A stretch of DNA of 64,000 nt from Streptomyces sp. NRRL S-340 (GCF_000720185.1 NZ_JOIY01000012.1:1-64000); one strand, 5' to 3'; counted from the first letter of the stretch, positions 18,206-26,553 are shown. Made by a program: numbers and translations. Notes: generated by a model not told the origin, from the letters alone.

Positions 18206-19045
18206 TCAGCGGAAAACAGCGATGTTGCGGGCGACCCAGCTGTCGAAGGAACGCGGGGCGCGGCCGAGGACTCGCTCCACGTCCGGGCTGATCCGCAGTT
18301 CGGCCGCGTTCGGGGCGGAGGTGATGTCCAAGGTGTCGTCGGCGAGTTGGGCCGGTACGAACCGGGTCATCATGGCCTTGGCTTCGTCGCGGGTGAGTTC
18401 GTGGAACGACACGGGCGAGCCGAGTGCGGCGGCGATCGTCTCCGCTTGCTGACGTGGTGTGATCACCTCCGGGCCGGTCAGCTCGTACACCTTGCCGGTG
18501 TGCCGGTCGTCCAGCAGACAGGCCGCCGCGACCTCGGCGATGTCCGCCGGATCGACGACCGGCACCCCGACGTCACCGAAGGGCGCGGCGACCGTCTTTC
18601 GCGTGCGGACGGACTCCGCCCAGGCCAGTGCGTTGGAGGCGAAGCCGCCCGGACGCAGGACGGCCCAGTCCAGGCCGGACTTCCGCAGGGCGTCCTCCAC
18701 CGCGCGCATCGCGACCCTCGACGGGCCGAGCGGCCTGGTCGCCACGCCCTGCGAAGACAGCAGGACGAGCCGGCGGACCCCGCCGGCGGCGGCGAGGCCG
18801 ATGATGTCGGCCGGGCTTGCTTCGGGGGCGTGCAGGTCGCCGGACAGCAGGAGGAACAGTGTCTTCGCCCCCTCCAGGGCGGGTGCGAGGCTTGACGGCT
18901 CGGCGAGGTCGGCCGTCACATGCCGGACTCCGTCCGGCATCGTTTCCGCGTGCCGCGACACCGCCGTCACCTGCTCGCCCGCGTCAGCCAGGGCCTGCGT
19001 CAAAGGTCGGCCCACATTCCCGGTGGCTCCGGTCACCACGATCAT
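18206..19045 (-). CDS. NmrA-like NAD(P)-binding oxidoreductase
   Basis: 279 aa from ATG 19045; GGAG lies about 8 bases upstream, which is better than the TTG two codons earlier. The N-terminus has the Rossmann motif VTGATGNVGRPL, then a VLRPGGFASN segment typical of NmrA/atypical SDRs such as quinone oxidoreductase 2. Catalytic Tyr-x-x-x-Lys of classical SDRs is absent. It probably binds NAD(P)H as a quinone reductase or redox sensor. It is divergent from an HxlR regulator with under 100 bases between starts, the standard arrangement for HxlR-controlled reductases. Confidence 0.87.
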   Translation of the reverse strand: MIVVTGATGNVGRPLTQALADAGEQVTAVSRHAETMPDGVRHVTADLAEPSSLAPALEGAKTLFLLLSGDLHAPEASPADIIGLAAAGGVRRLVLLSSQGVATRPLGPSRVAMRAVEDALRKSGLDWAVLRPGGFASNALAWAESVRTRKTVAAPFGDVGVPVVDPADIAEVAAACLLDDRHTGKVYELTGPEVITPRQQAETIAAALGSPVSFHELTRDEAKAMMTRFVPAQLADDTLDITSAPNAAELRISPDVERVLGRAPRSFDSWVARNIAVFR

Positions 19046-19097
19046 CTTCAACTCCAGGTCAGTTGTGAACTGCGGTGATCGACACTAGGAGGCGTTG

Positions 19098-19110
19098 TTA
19101 CTTTTCGTAA
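19098..19110. promoter_or_regulatory. Candidate HxlR operator in divergent gap
   Basis: TTAC-TTTTC-GTAA is a short dyad in the AT-richest part of the gap between the oxidoreductase (starting 19045) and the HxlR gene (starting 19138). A related GTAAG follows at 19124-19128. It is a plausible binding site for the regulator and affects both promoters. Confidence 0.4.
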
Positions 19111-19137
19111 GGACATACCTAGGGGTAAGCTCCGAAC

Positions 19138-19506
19138 ATGAAGGAAGGTGCGCAGCTGACGCAGGCCGAGGCGGGCCACCGGTATGAGGTGTTTCACACT
19201 GACTGCCCCGCACGCGACATGGTCGACCACGTGACCAGCAGGTGGGGTGTCTGGGTGCTGATCTCCTTGCGGAGCGACGACCTTCGGTTCTACGAGCTGC
19301 GCAACAGCATCCAGGGCATCAGCGAGAAGATGCTCACCCAGACCCTGCGCGCGCTGGTCCAGGACGGCCTGGTCCGGCGGGAGGTGGAGCCGACGACGCC
19401 GCCCCAGGTCACCTACGGGCTGACCGAGTTCGGCCGGTACGTCAGCGAGCCGCTGACGGACCTGTTCAACCGGATCACACAGCGGCTGCAGCCGCGCAGC
19501 CCGTGA
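19138..19506 (+). CDS. HxlR-family transcriptional regulator
   Basis: 122 aa winged-helix protein. It has the conserved N-terminal Cys (TDCPARDMVDHVTSRWGVWVLISL), then FYELRNSIQGISEKMLTQTLRALVQDGLVRRE, the HxlR recognition helix and wing, and ends with YGLTEFGRYVSEPL. Many HxlR proteins sense electrophiles or oxidants through the N-terminal Cys. It probably controls the divergent NmrA-like oxidoreductase and itself. Confidence 0.93.
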   Translation: MKEGAQLTQAEAGHRYEVFHTDCPARDMVDHVTSRWGVWVLISLRSDDLRFYELRNSIQGISEKMLTQTLRALVQDGLVRREVEPTTPPQVTYGLTEFGRYVSEPLTDLFNRITQRLQPRSP

Positions 19507-19754
19507 TGGTGCGGTAGCTCCCGGGCGCCGGCCTGGACTCGACGCACCGCCTCGACAGCGACTACGCGGAACCGCCACCACAGCCCGCCCGCCCACGCGC
19601 GAGCACTCCGAACAACAGCAACAACGCCGGCCGCAGGCGCATGACCCGTGTCCAGGGCCGAGGTCCGGGGACCGAGTCCGCAACCGGCCGTTCGGACCGT
19701 TCGCCAGGCGGCAAGGCCCGGGTGTACCAGGTCTTCAGGAAGGCCCGGGGCGGG

Positions 19755-20981
19755 TCAGGCGTTGTCCGGCCATGCCAGGCGTCGGGCGTAGTGGACCCCT
19801 ACGGCACCGACCATGAGGGCGGCTGTCACGCCACCCAGGGTCATGGCCGTCGAGGGTGAGCCGGCGTCGACGACGAGTCCACCGGTCAGAGCGCCCAGGG
19901 AGATCGTGGCCTGGAACGACGCGGTGAACATGACGGAAGCAGCTTCGGGGGTGTCGGGACTCGCCTTGACGAACCACGTCTGGGAACAGACAGGGACTGC
20001 CCCGTATGCCACGCCCCAGACGATGAGGAGGACGATCGTTCCCGCATTCCCATGCCCCAGAACGGGCAGGAGCGCGGTGGCGGCGGCAATCCCGCCGGCG
20101 GCGGTGGCGAAGGTGGCCCGGGGGTGGCGCGCGACCAGGGAACCGCCCAGGAAGTTACCGAGGAGGCCCGCTGCTCCGTAGATGAGCAGGAAAGCGGTGA
20201 TGAGCCCGGAGCTGACGTCGGTGACCTGCTCGAGGAACGGTGTGACGTAGGTGTACGCGCCGAAGTGGGCCAGCACGACCAGCACGGTCAGGAGCAGTGC
20301 GAATCGGGTGGCAATGCTGCTGAGCATGCCGCGCAGCACGCGCAGGCGGGTGGTCTGGTGAGGTGGCAGTGACGGCGTGACGACCAGCAGCATGACCAGG
20401 ACGGCGACGGTGAGGCCGCCCATGGCGATGAATGCGGTGCGCCATCCGGCCAGGTCGCCGACGAGTGTGCCGGCCGGCACTCCGAGCACGGAGCCCAAGG
20501 GTACTGCGGAGAAGATCACCGCTGTGGCTCGGCCGACTGATCCGGCGGGCACCAGGCGTTCGGCCAGTGAGGTGCCGATGGACCAGAAGCCGCCGATCAC
20601 GATGCCGACGACGACGCGGGAGACCAGAACCAGCCAGTAGTCGGGGGCTGCTGCCGCCAGGAAGTTGGCTGCGGCGAGCATGACCATGAAGACGCACAGC
20701 ATCAGGCGGCGGTCGATCCGCGCGGTCGCGAGGGTGACGACGGGGGCGGCGATCGCCGCGAGGAAACCGGGCATGGTCATCATCAGTCCGGCCATGCCGT
20801 CGGAGATGGTGAAGTCGGCGCCGATCCTGGTCAGAAGTCCGATGGGGAGGATCTCTGTGGTGACGATGGAGAAGATGCCCAGCATGACCGCGACGACGGC
20901 CAGCCATCCGATCACCGCGGAGCGGGGCGGTGAATCGGTCCCGCCGGGGGCGCGCCTGGTGGCGGTGGTGGATGCAGCCAT
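19755..20981 (-). CDS. MFS drug-efflux-type transporter (DHA1 group)
   Basis: 408 aa with 12 hydrophobic segments. VTTEILPIGLLTRIGADFTISDGMAGLM is typical of the DHA1/AraJ-like branch, and RVVVGIVIGGFWSIGTSLAERLV lies in segments 4-5. A weak AGGA lies about 9 bases before ATG 20981. It is probably a proton-coupled efflux pump for sugars or drugs. It converges on the HxlR gene. A 50-bp inverted repeat lies upstream at 21048-21097 and may affect its expression. Confidence 0.9.
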   Translation of the reverse strand: MAASTTATRRAPGGTDSPPRSAVIGWLAVVAVMLGIFSIVTTEILPIGLLTRIGADFTISDGMAGLMMTMPGFLAAIAAPVVTLATARIDRRLMLCVFMVMLAAANFLAAAAPDYWLVLVSRVVVGIVIGGFWSIGTSLAERLVPAGSVGRATAVIFSAVPLGSVLGVPAGTLVGDLAGWRTAFIAMGGLTVAVLVMLLVVTPSLPPHQTTRLRVLRGMLSSIATRFALLLTVLVVLAHFGAYTYVTPFLEQVTDVSSGLITAFLLIYGAAGLLGNFLGGSLVARHPRATFATAAGGIAAATALLPVLGHGNAGTIVLLIVWGVAYGAVPVCSQTWFVKASPDTPEAASVMFTASFQATISLGALTGGLVVDAGSPSTAMTLGGVTAALMVGAVGVHYARRLAWPDNA

Positions 20982-21047
20982 GGAATCCGTCCTGTGATGT
21001 GTGTGCTGATGCGCGATCAGTTCAACAGGCGGAGCGGGGCACAGGCT

Positions 21048-21097
21048 GGCAGATCTGCGACATCAGCGCTGTCCGGAAGGGTGATGTCGCAAATCTG
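21048..21097. repeat. 17-bp inverted repeat upstream of MFS gene
   Basis: GCAGATCTGCGACATCA (21048-21064) and TGATGTCGCAAATCTGC (21081-21097) pair with one mismatch around a 16-base spacer. It lies 67-116 bases before the transporter start. It could be an operator pair, an RNA hairpin or an IS-derived end. Confidence 0.7.
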
Positions 21098-21289
21098 CTC
21101 GTGCACGTCCCTATGGGCGCTCCAGATCACGGGTTGGGGGCAGGAGACCGCCGACGACCGCCGCAGGGAAGGTCATCGTGCAGGGCGAAGACATCGGAGC
21201 GTGGACGGCGGCGTAGTGCACGGGGTGGAACCGGCTGATGCCCGTGCAGCAGTACCTGTCAGAGTCACTGGGGCCGCAGGCCCGGGCGT

Positions 21290-21530
21290 GAACTCGGGCG
21301 GCGGCACGGCGGGAGGCGGCACGCGCGGTCAGCCTGGCAGCGGCGCGGCAGTTCCGCGAGCGGGACGGCACCGCACCCAGGGACACCCGCAAGGCGGTGG
21401 AAGTCCTCCCGACGGAACGCAGATCAAGCTCAGCTCGGCACCGTCATCGGCGACACCCGGCGCCCCGCCCACGAGCTCACCGCCGAACGGCCGCGCACAA
21501 TGGGCCCTCAGCCTGCGCTGGCAGATCACT
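21290..21530 (+). pseudogene. Remnant of a helicase-associated domain
   Basis: Pieces in three successive frames give AAARQFRERDGTAPRD, then LPTER/DGTQIKL, then LGTVIGDTRRPAHELTAER, then QWALSLRW. In order these match the layout of helicase-associated repeats in Streptomyces helicase-like proteins (FRERxGH..., LPDGTxxKLGxWxxNTRRR, LTxERxxxLxxLGxRW). At least two frameshifts are needed, and no start or helicase core remains. It is a degraded fragment, most likely of a mobile or horizontally spread gene. Confidence 0.45.
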
Positions 21531-21554
21531 TCGCATGCCGAACGTGCGAACCGG

Positions 21555-22355
21555 TCAGTTCAGCAGTGCGGCCGTGAACGTCTTGCGGTGGTCGGCGAGC
21601 CATGTCTGCAAGCGGTCCCAGCGCTCCCATCCGCCACGCTCGGCCAACGCCTGGAGATAGCCAGGGTCACCGTCGGCCACGCGGCGGGCGACGAAGGTCC
21701 GGCAGACCTCCGTGGCCTGTTCGATGACGCTGGGCAGGTCGGCGCGGTCCCCCGCCGAGAGGCCGTAGCTGTCGGCGAGGATCCGCAGCCGTGCGGGCGC
21801 GTCCAGCCCGCGGGGGTGGACAGCGGCCGCGGATCCGGGATCCAGCACGGGCACCCAATAGCGGGCGCACATGGCCACGTCCCACAGGGGACGGCCCGGG
21901 GCCGCGAGGTCGAAATCGATCAGGGCGGCGGCACGGCCGTCGCGGAAGACGACGTTGTCCGGGCATACGTCGTTGTGGCACAGCATCGTTCCCCCCTCCG
22001 GGTCGGCCAGATCCCCAGGCCACTCGGCATGGAGGTCGACCGCCACCGCCGCGCTGGTCTCATGCAGGCGCCGCAGCAGACTCCCCACCGATTCAAGGGC
22101 ACCCTTGGTCATTGCCCAGTGCGGGTACGGCGGCAGAGCCACGTCGCCCGGGATGAAGGTCAACTGCTCGCGGCCGTCGGCGGTGAGACCGACGGGGGCC
22201 GGCGCAGCGTCGAAACCGTGTTCCTCCAGCGCCAGGAGATAGGCGTGCAGGGCGGGCGCGTTGGGCGGTGCCGGACGGTCCACCGACCGCCCCCGGCGGA
22301 AGACCGCCCCCGCGTTCATCATCCCGCCGGCCAGCGCCTCGTCCTCAGCCGTCAT
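21555..22355 (-). CDS. Aminoglycoside phosphotransferase / kinase-like (APH) protein
   Basis: 266 aa from ATG 22355. The catalytic loop LCHNDVCPDNVVF has the kinase HxDxxxxN pattern, and LIDFDLAAPGRPLWDVA gives the metal-binding Asp. The family phosphorylates aminoglycosides, macrolides, homoserine, choline or other small molecules; this motif set does not decide the substrate. A small gene ends 10 bases upstream on the same strand, so they may be co-transcribed. Translation of the open frame above ATG 22355 continues past the small gene in another frame and was not used. Confidence 0.85.
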   Translation of the reverse strand: MTAEDEALAGGMMNAGAVFRRGRSVDRPAPPNAPALHAYLLALEEHGFDAAPAPVGLTADGREQLTFIPGDVALPPYPHWAMTKGALESVGSLLRRLHETSAAVAVDLHAEWPGDLADPEGGTMLCHNDVCPDNVVFRDGRAAALIDFDLAAPGRPLWDVAMCARYWVPVLDPGSAAAVHPRGLDAPARLRILADSYGLSAGDRADLPSVIEQATEVCRTFVARRVADGDPGYLQALAERGGWERWDRLQTWLADHRKTFTAALLN

Positions 22356-22365
22356 GAGGATCACG

Positions 22366-22659
22366 CTATCGCCAGATCGACCCCGCGCGCGGGCCGGCCC
22401 GCGAACTCGGCGCGGACAAACACCCAAGGCCACATACCAGGCCAGGGCCATCCGAGCCGACGTCTGCCAGGGACACACTCCGGTACGCGCGGCCGGCGGC
22501 CCGCAGATGCCGGGCCGCGGTACGGCCGGCGATCTCCATGCCGGACCGGCTGCACCACCACCGCTCCCCTCCTCGTGATTCGAGGAAGACACGGCGCAGG
22601 AGGTCGCGCTCGTGGCGGGCGAGGGCGCAGCAGTCCGGCGCCGTCAGGGAGACCGGCAC
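22366..22659 (-). CDS. Small protein of unknown function upstream of APH gene
   Basis: 97 aa from GTG 22659, preceded by TAGGAG. Codon third positions are strongly G/C through the first 60 codons. Visible segments are ARHERDLLRRVFLES and RWWCSRSGMEIAGRTAARHLRAAGRAYRSVSL, basic helices with two or three Cys. I do not recognise the family. Composition loosens toward the C-terminus, so it may be partly decayed. It ends 10 bases before the phosphotransferase start. Confidence 0.4.
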   Translation of the reverse strand: MPVSLTAPDCCALARHERDLLRRVFLESRGGERWWCSRSGMEIAGRTAARHLRAAGRAYRSVSLADVGSDGPGLVCGLGCLSAPSSRAGPRAGSIWR

Positions 22660-22775
22660 CGGCTCCTACCGTCTCGCCGGCACCGAGCCCGCGCCGACCA
22701 GCACGCTGCTGCCGGATGACCTGGAAGCGGCGCCTGCCGGGCCGCGTTCCACCGGCGGGGCGGCGGACGACGCGG

Positions 22776-23081
22776 CTACGGCACTCTTCGTCCGCCTTCG
22801 GCCAACACGGCGGCGAGGAGACCCGGGAAGCGGGTGTCGAGTTCGGCGCGGCGCAGAGCCATCAGGCGTGCCTTTCCGATCCGCCGCGTCCGCGTGATCC
22901 CGGCTTCGCGCAGGATCCGCCAATGATTGGACAGCGTCGATCTGGGCACGTCCACGCCGTCGGGGCTGCACGCGCTCTCACCGTCCTCGGCCATCCGGCG
23001 GACCAGTGCCAGCCTGACCGGATCGCCCAGGGCATGGAGCACCACAGCCAGGTCCAGGTCCGCACGGTCGGGCTGTTGCAC
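22776..23081 (-). CDS. ArsR-family transcriptional regulator
   Basis: 101 aa from GTG 23081 with GAGGAGG upstream. The winged helix reads LHALGDPVRLALVRRMAEDG, then VDVPRSTLSNHWRILREAGITRTRRIGKARLMALRRAEL. No metal-binding Cys cluster (CxC) is present, so it is more likely a ligand- or redox-responsive member than a metal sensor. It is divergent from a VOC-family gene with a long dyad between them. Confidence 0.9.
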   Translation of the reverse strand: MQQPDRADLDLAVVLHALGDPVRLALVRRMAEDGESACSPDGVDVPRSTLSNHWRILREAGITRTRRIGKARLMALRRAELDTRFPGLLAAVLAEGGRRVP

Positions 23082-23123
23082 CGGTCCTCCTCGTCTTCGC
23101 CCCCGTCACACCCGTAGTATGCA

Positions 23124-23158
23124 GATCGCTTCGATGTTTCGGGAAAATCGAAATGATC
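23124..23158. promoter_or_regulatory. ArsR operator dyad centred at 23141
   Basis: Two nested inverted repeats share one centre: outer GATC (23124-23127 / 23155-23158) and inner TTCGAT / ATCGAA (23130-23135 / 23147-23152). A TAGTAT at 23115-23120 is a possible -10 for the VOC gene. The position would let the regulator block the VOC promoter and its own. Confidence 0.65.
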
Positions 23159-23170
23159 TAGGAGATGACC

Positions 23171-23542
23171 GTGACGGTGCTCGCCACCCTTGCCCGCGTC
23201 TACGTCGACGACCTGGACGTAGCACTGCCGACCTTCGTCGAGCTGACCGGAGAGCAGCCCCGGCTGCGCTTCACCTACCGCGGTCTGAACCTCGCGAGCG
23301 TGGGCGGCTATCTGCTGCTGGCAGGTTCGGAAGAAGCCCTGGCCCCCTATCGCGGCACCCACGCCACCGCGATCGTCGATTCCGTCGACCAGGTCCTGAG
23401 CATCACCGAGCAACACGGCGGAGAAGTCCTCGACGGTCCCAACGAGGTGCCCACCGGCCGGAACCTGACCGTGCGGCACCCCGGAGGCGCGACCATCGAG
23501 TACGTGCAGTTCGACGCGGCCGCACGGTCAGCCTTCGCATGA
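23171..23542 (+). CDS. VOC-superfamily (glyoxalase-like) protein
   Basis: 123 aa from GTG 23171. The AGGAG at 23160 abuts an ATG at 23165 with no spacing, so the GTG 6 bases further is preferred. The fold shows LARVYVDDLDVALPTFVELTG, YLLLAGS, ATAIVDSVDQVLSITEQHGG and RHPGGATIEYVQF, the beta-alpha-beta repeats of VOC proteins. Members include lyases, dioxygenases and antibiotic-binding proteins. It is presumably induced when the divergent ArsR protein leaves the dyad at 23124-23158. Confidence 0.82.
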   Translation: MTVLATLARVYVDDLDVALPTFVELTGEQPRLRFTYRGLNLASVGGYLLLAGSEEALAPYRGTHATAIVDSVDQVLSITEQHGGEVLDGPNEVPTGRNLTVRHPGGATIEYVQFDAAARSAFA

Positions 23543-24301
23543 GCTGACTCAGCCGGCACGGGCAGGCGCGCGCGGTGGCGCCGTCACAACTGGTGGACAT
23601 CCACGGCCCGCTGCCCGCTCCCGGCGGCCCGAACTCCTTGATGGACGCTGTCCTGAGAAGTGGGCGAAGCCGGGCGGCCGATCACGCTCACGCCCAGGCG
23701 GCGAGCGGTCGCATCTTGCCGACCGGCGACGACGAGACCCATGTCGGCCCGGAGCACCAGAAGACCCTGCCGGCACGGGCCCGCCACATGAGACGGATGC
23801 CCGGTCCTGCGCCGTCGCCGCCGCGGGGTCAGGGGCTCTCGACCGTACTGATCCTGGCCTTGGAGACGTCCACCGAGTTGGGGATCATCGCCTGGGCCTT
23901 CACCAGGTTGCGCAGCAGAAAGGGCGAGTCCGGCGTCCGCACCCGGCGTCCGCCTCGCAACCGCGCATGCCGACGGCGTCGTCGCGTACCTGGACGACGC
24001 GTTCGTGGGCGTCGGCACGGTACGTCGGCCCAGCGAGCCGTTCAGGACGGTCCGTACGCTCGCCCGGGCGTCCTCGCCCGGGCGTACGGCACGCCCCTCG
24101 CCGCCGCCGCGGCGTCCCGCACTAGGCCCGTCGACTCGGCGGCCCGGCAGGCCGGTCGTGCCACCGTATCCGGCGTGAGGATGCGCCGCGCGGGCACTTG
24201 AGTGTCATGAACGCGTTGATCAAGCGGCCGAGGAAGCCATCGGACTCACCGTCACCGGGCGCGCATCCGCCGTGCGACCGCCCCCGTCGGGGGAGGTGAG
24301 C
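23543..24301. other. Gap with a possible minus-strand gene remnant
   Basis: No complete gene is supported. On the minus strand, from about 23950 to 23837, one frame reads PDSPFLLRNLVKAQAMIPNS followed by VDVSKARISTVESP and a stop. This has balanced amino-acid composition unlike the surrounding noise, but there is no start. It may be the C-terminal end of a lost gene. Confidence 0.35.
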
Positions 24302-24472
24302 ATGCTCTTCCTGGTCGTCGCGCTGCTCCTGCTGGGGCTCCTGGTGGGAGCGGCCGCCTATCTCCCGTGGCCCGTCACCCTGGTCCTCGCAGCGGTCATC
24401 CTCGTCTGGCTCGCGGTCTTCACCGTGCGCGAGCGCAGGCGCCGGCACGACCCGAGGAGGGTCCGCGCATGA
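24302..24472 (+). CDS. Small two-span membrane protein
   Basis: 56 aa from ATG 24302; GGGAGGTGAG lies 3-10 bases upstream. Two hydrophobic segments (about residues 2-20 and 24-43) are followed by a strongly basic tail (RERRRRHDPRRVRA). Its stop overlaps the ATG of the next membrane gene (ATGA), so the two are coupled. No function is known to me. Confidence 0.65.
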   Translation: MLFLVVALLLLGLLVGAAAYLPWPVTLVLAAVILVWLAVFTVRERRRRHDPRRVRA

Positions 24473-24744
24473 GGCTGACCGCACCTGCCTCCCACGCGAC
24501 GGGCCGTCGGGACACCGAGGGCATGGCGGTGGCCTCCTTCGTGCTCGGCCTCGTCGGACTGCTCGTCCTCAACGTCCTCCTGGGCCCGATCGCGATCGTC
24601 CTGGCCCTCGTCGCGCTCCGCCGGGGCACACCCCGCCGCTTCCGCGCCCTGCTCGGACTGGGCCTCGGCATCGCAGACCTGGCCGTGCTGGGCGTCCTGG
24701 CGTCCGTACACGGATCGGCGCCCTGGTCGGTGTGGGGCGGCTGA
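24469..24744 (+). CDS. DUF4190-type small membrane protein
   Basis: 91 aa. The core EGMAVASFVLGLVGLLVLNVLLGPIAIVLALVALRR, followed by a second span ending LAVLGVLA, matches the DUF4190 pattern common in actinomycetes. It starts in an ATGA overlap with the preceding small membrane gene. The role is unknown. Confidence 0.7.
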   Translation: MRLTAPASHATGRRDTEGMAVASFVLGLVGLLVLNVLLGPIAIVLALVALRRGTPRRFRALLGLGLGIADLAVLGVLASVHGSAPWSVWGG

Positions 24745-25009
24745 CAGCAGGCGGCGGACAAGACCACGAGGACCTTCCGGCACCGCCGCGAGCACGCGGG
24801 CCAGGCGTCGCGTGCCGGGCGCCCCTGATGTCCGGGGTTCCGGATGCGGCCGCGGCAGCGGCCTGTCTCGCGCCCGCCCCGACCCGGCTGCTCCGCGCCG
24901 GCTCCGCGGGCCCCTCGGGGCGCTCCCCGACGGCGCCACCGCGTGCCGCCCCCGGCGGCGCCGCGCAAGGACCGCCTTGTGCGGCCGGAGTCGGCGGGCC
25001 AGGGTGAGG

Positions 25010-25462
25010 TCAGGGTTTGACGGGAGGCCGACGGGGTGCCGCGAGTACGTCCTGGAGTACGTTCTCGAGCGTGACGCGGGCCAGCTCGCGTCTCAGGGTC
25101 TCCTCGATTCCCTCGTAGATGCCCTGCATCGCCGGCTGGATGCCGTGACCCACCACGCATCCTTGGTCCGGGGTGGTGCGGTGCATCGCGAACAGCGGGC
25201 CGGGTTCCACTGCCTCGTACACGTCGAGCAGGGTCATCGCCCCCAGCTCACGCGCCAGCGACCAGCCCGCGCCCACGCCTCTGCGGGATTCCACGAGCCC
25301 GGCCCTGCGCAGTTCGCCGAGCAGACGCCTGATCACCACGGGGTTGGTGTTCGCGCTGGTCGCGATCTGTTCGGAGGTGGCGACCTCATGGCCCTGGCGC
25401 TGGTAGAGACCGATCCAGGTCAGCGCGTGGGCGGCAATGGTCAGCCTGCTGTTGGCACTCAT
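25010..25462 (-). CDS. Rrf2-family transcriptional regulator
   Basis: 150 aa from ATG 25462 with GAGGAGGGG upstream. The N-terminal winged helix (TIAAHALTWIGLYQRQGHEVATSEQIATSANTNPVVIRRLLGELRRAGLVES) and the GVGAGWSLARE wing are typical. Only one Cys (QGCVVGHG) is present in the region where Fe-S Rrf2 proteins have three, so an Fe-S cluster is unlikely; this resembles the YwnA/CymR-like branch. It is divergent from an SDR gene, with two tandem dyads between them. Confidence 0.9.
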   Translation of the reverse strand: MSANSRLTIAAHALTWIGLYQRQGHEVATSEQIATSANTNPVVIRRLLGELRRAGLVESRRGVGAGWSLARELGAMTLLDVYEAVEPGPLFAMHRTTPDQGCVVGHGIQPAMQGIYEGIEETLRRELARVTLENVLQDVLAAPRRPPVKP

Positions 25463-25504
25463 GGACCCCTCCTCAGCCGCGACGCTTCATGCTACGGCAG
25501 CACA

Positions 25505-25555
25505 GTCGTAACAGCGAAGGTTGCATCAAGCTGTCGTAACAATTAACGTTGCGAC
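25505..25555. promoter_or_regulatory. Two tandem Rrf2 operator dyads
   Basis: GTCGTAAC-N7-GTTGCATC (25505-25527) and GTCGTAAC-N7-GTTGCGAC (25533-25555) are near-identical dyads whose starts are 28 bases apart. They fill the gap between the Rrf2 gene (starting 25462) and the SDR gene (starting 25589). Confidence 0.7.
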
Positions 25556-25588
25556 TGCCGCGAAGGGTCAATCAACGAGGTGAGAAGA

Positions 25589-26344
25589 ATGAGCAAGCCA
25601 CTCACGGGCAAGGTCGCCCTCGTCACCGGGGGGTCGCGGGGACTGGGCGCCGCGACCGTGCGACTGCTGGCCGAGCAGGGCGCCGACGTCGCCTTCACCT
25701 ATGTCAGCTCCGAGAAGCAGGCGCAGGCTGTCGTCGACGAGGTGCACGGCAAGGGAGCGAAGGCCGTCGCCTTCAAGTCCGACCAGGCGGACACGAGCCG
25801 GGCGCCGGCGCTGATCGACGACGTGGTCGCGCACTTCGGCGGCCTGGACATCCTCGTCAACAACGCGGCGATCTCGGTGGAGCAGGGCCGCAGGGTGGAC
25901 GACCCCGACGCCGACACCGCCGCGCTGGACCGGATGCACGCGACCAACTACCTCGGCGTGATCGCCGTCATCCGGGCCGCCTCCCGAGTGCTGCGCGCGG
26001 GCGGCCGCATCATCACGGTGAGTTCGGGACTGGGCTCCCGGGTCGGCGCCCCGGGCCTCGCCGACTACTCGGCGACCAAGTCAGGGATCGAGAGGTACAC
26101 GATGGGGGTCGCGCGGGACCTCGGGCCCCGGAACATCACGGCCAACGTCGTGGAGGCCGGACTGATGGAGGGCGGCATGGAAGGGCCGGACCCCGAGACC
26201 CTCAAGGCCCTGATCAGCTCGCTGTCCCTGCAACGCATGGGTCACCCCGACGAAATCGCCGCGGCGATCGCCTTTCTTGCGAGCCCCGCCGCGTCGTACA
26301 TCACGGGCGCGGTGCTGGACGCCCACGGTGGCTACAACGCCTGA
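25589..26344 (+). CDS. Short-chain dehydrogenase/reductase
   Basis: 251 aa from ATG 25589, with GAGGTG 7 bases upstream. TGGSRGLGAA is the NADP-binding motif, NNAA the central motif, Ser near residue 149 with YSATK (about 162-166) the catalytic triad, and the C-terminus has the usual SPAASYITGAVLDAHGG. It is a classical SDR, probably an oxoacyl- or ketone reductase. It is divergent from and presumably repressed by the Rrf2 protein. A strong hairpin follows. Confidence 0.93.
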   Translation: MSKPLTGKVALVTGGSRGLGAATVRLLAEQGADVAFTYVSSEKQAQAVVDEVHGKGAKAVAFKSDQADTSRAPALIDDVVAHFGGLDILVNNAAISVEQGRRVDDPDADTAALDRMHATNYLGVIAVIRAASRVLRAGGRIITVSSGLGSRVGAPGLADYSATKSGIERYTMGVARDLGPRNITANVVEAGLMEGGMEGPDPETLKALISSLSLQRMGHPDEIAAAIAFLASPAASYITGAVLDAHGGYNA

Positions 26345-26359
26345 ACCGGAACCCCTGCC

Positions 26360-26393
26360 GCGCGCCCGAAGGACATCGCGCCTTCGGGCGCGC
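26360..26393 (+). terminator. Terminator after SDR gene
   Basis: Perfect 13-base arms GCGCGCCCGAAGG (26360-26372) and CCTTCGGGCGCGC (26381-26393) enclose an 8-base loop, starting 15 bases after the stop. Confidence 0.72.
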
Positions 26394-26553
26394 TCCGCCG
26401 ACGGCCCGCGCGTGCGCGGACGGTTCCACCTGCGCGCGAAAGAGGGGAGCCGCGACCGGTCCGCCGCGGTCGACCGGCGGAAGACGGGCAAGTGTCCTCC
26501 GGGACACCGCCCTCTTCACGGTCGCAGGACGGGGCCCTGCGTGCCGGAGGAAG

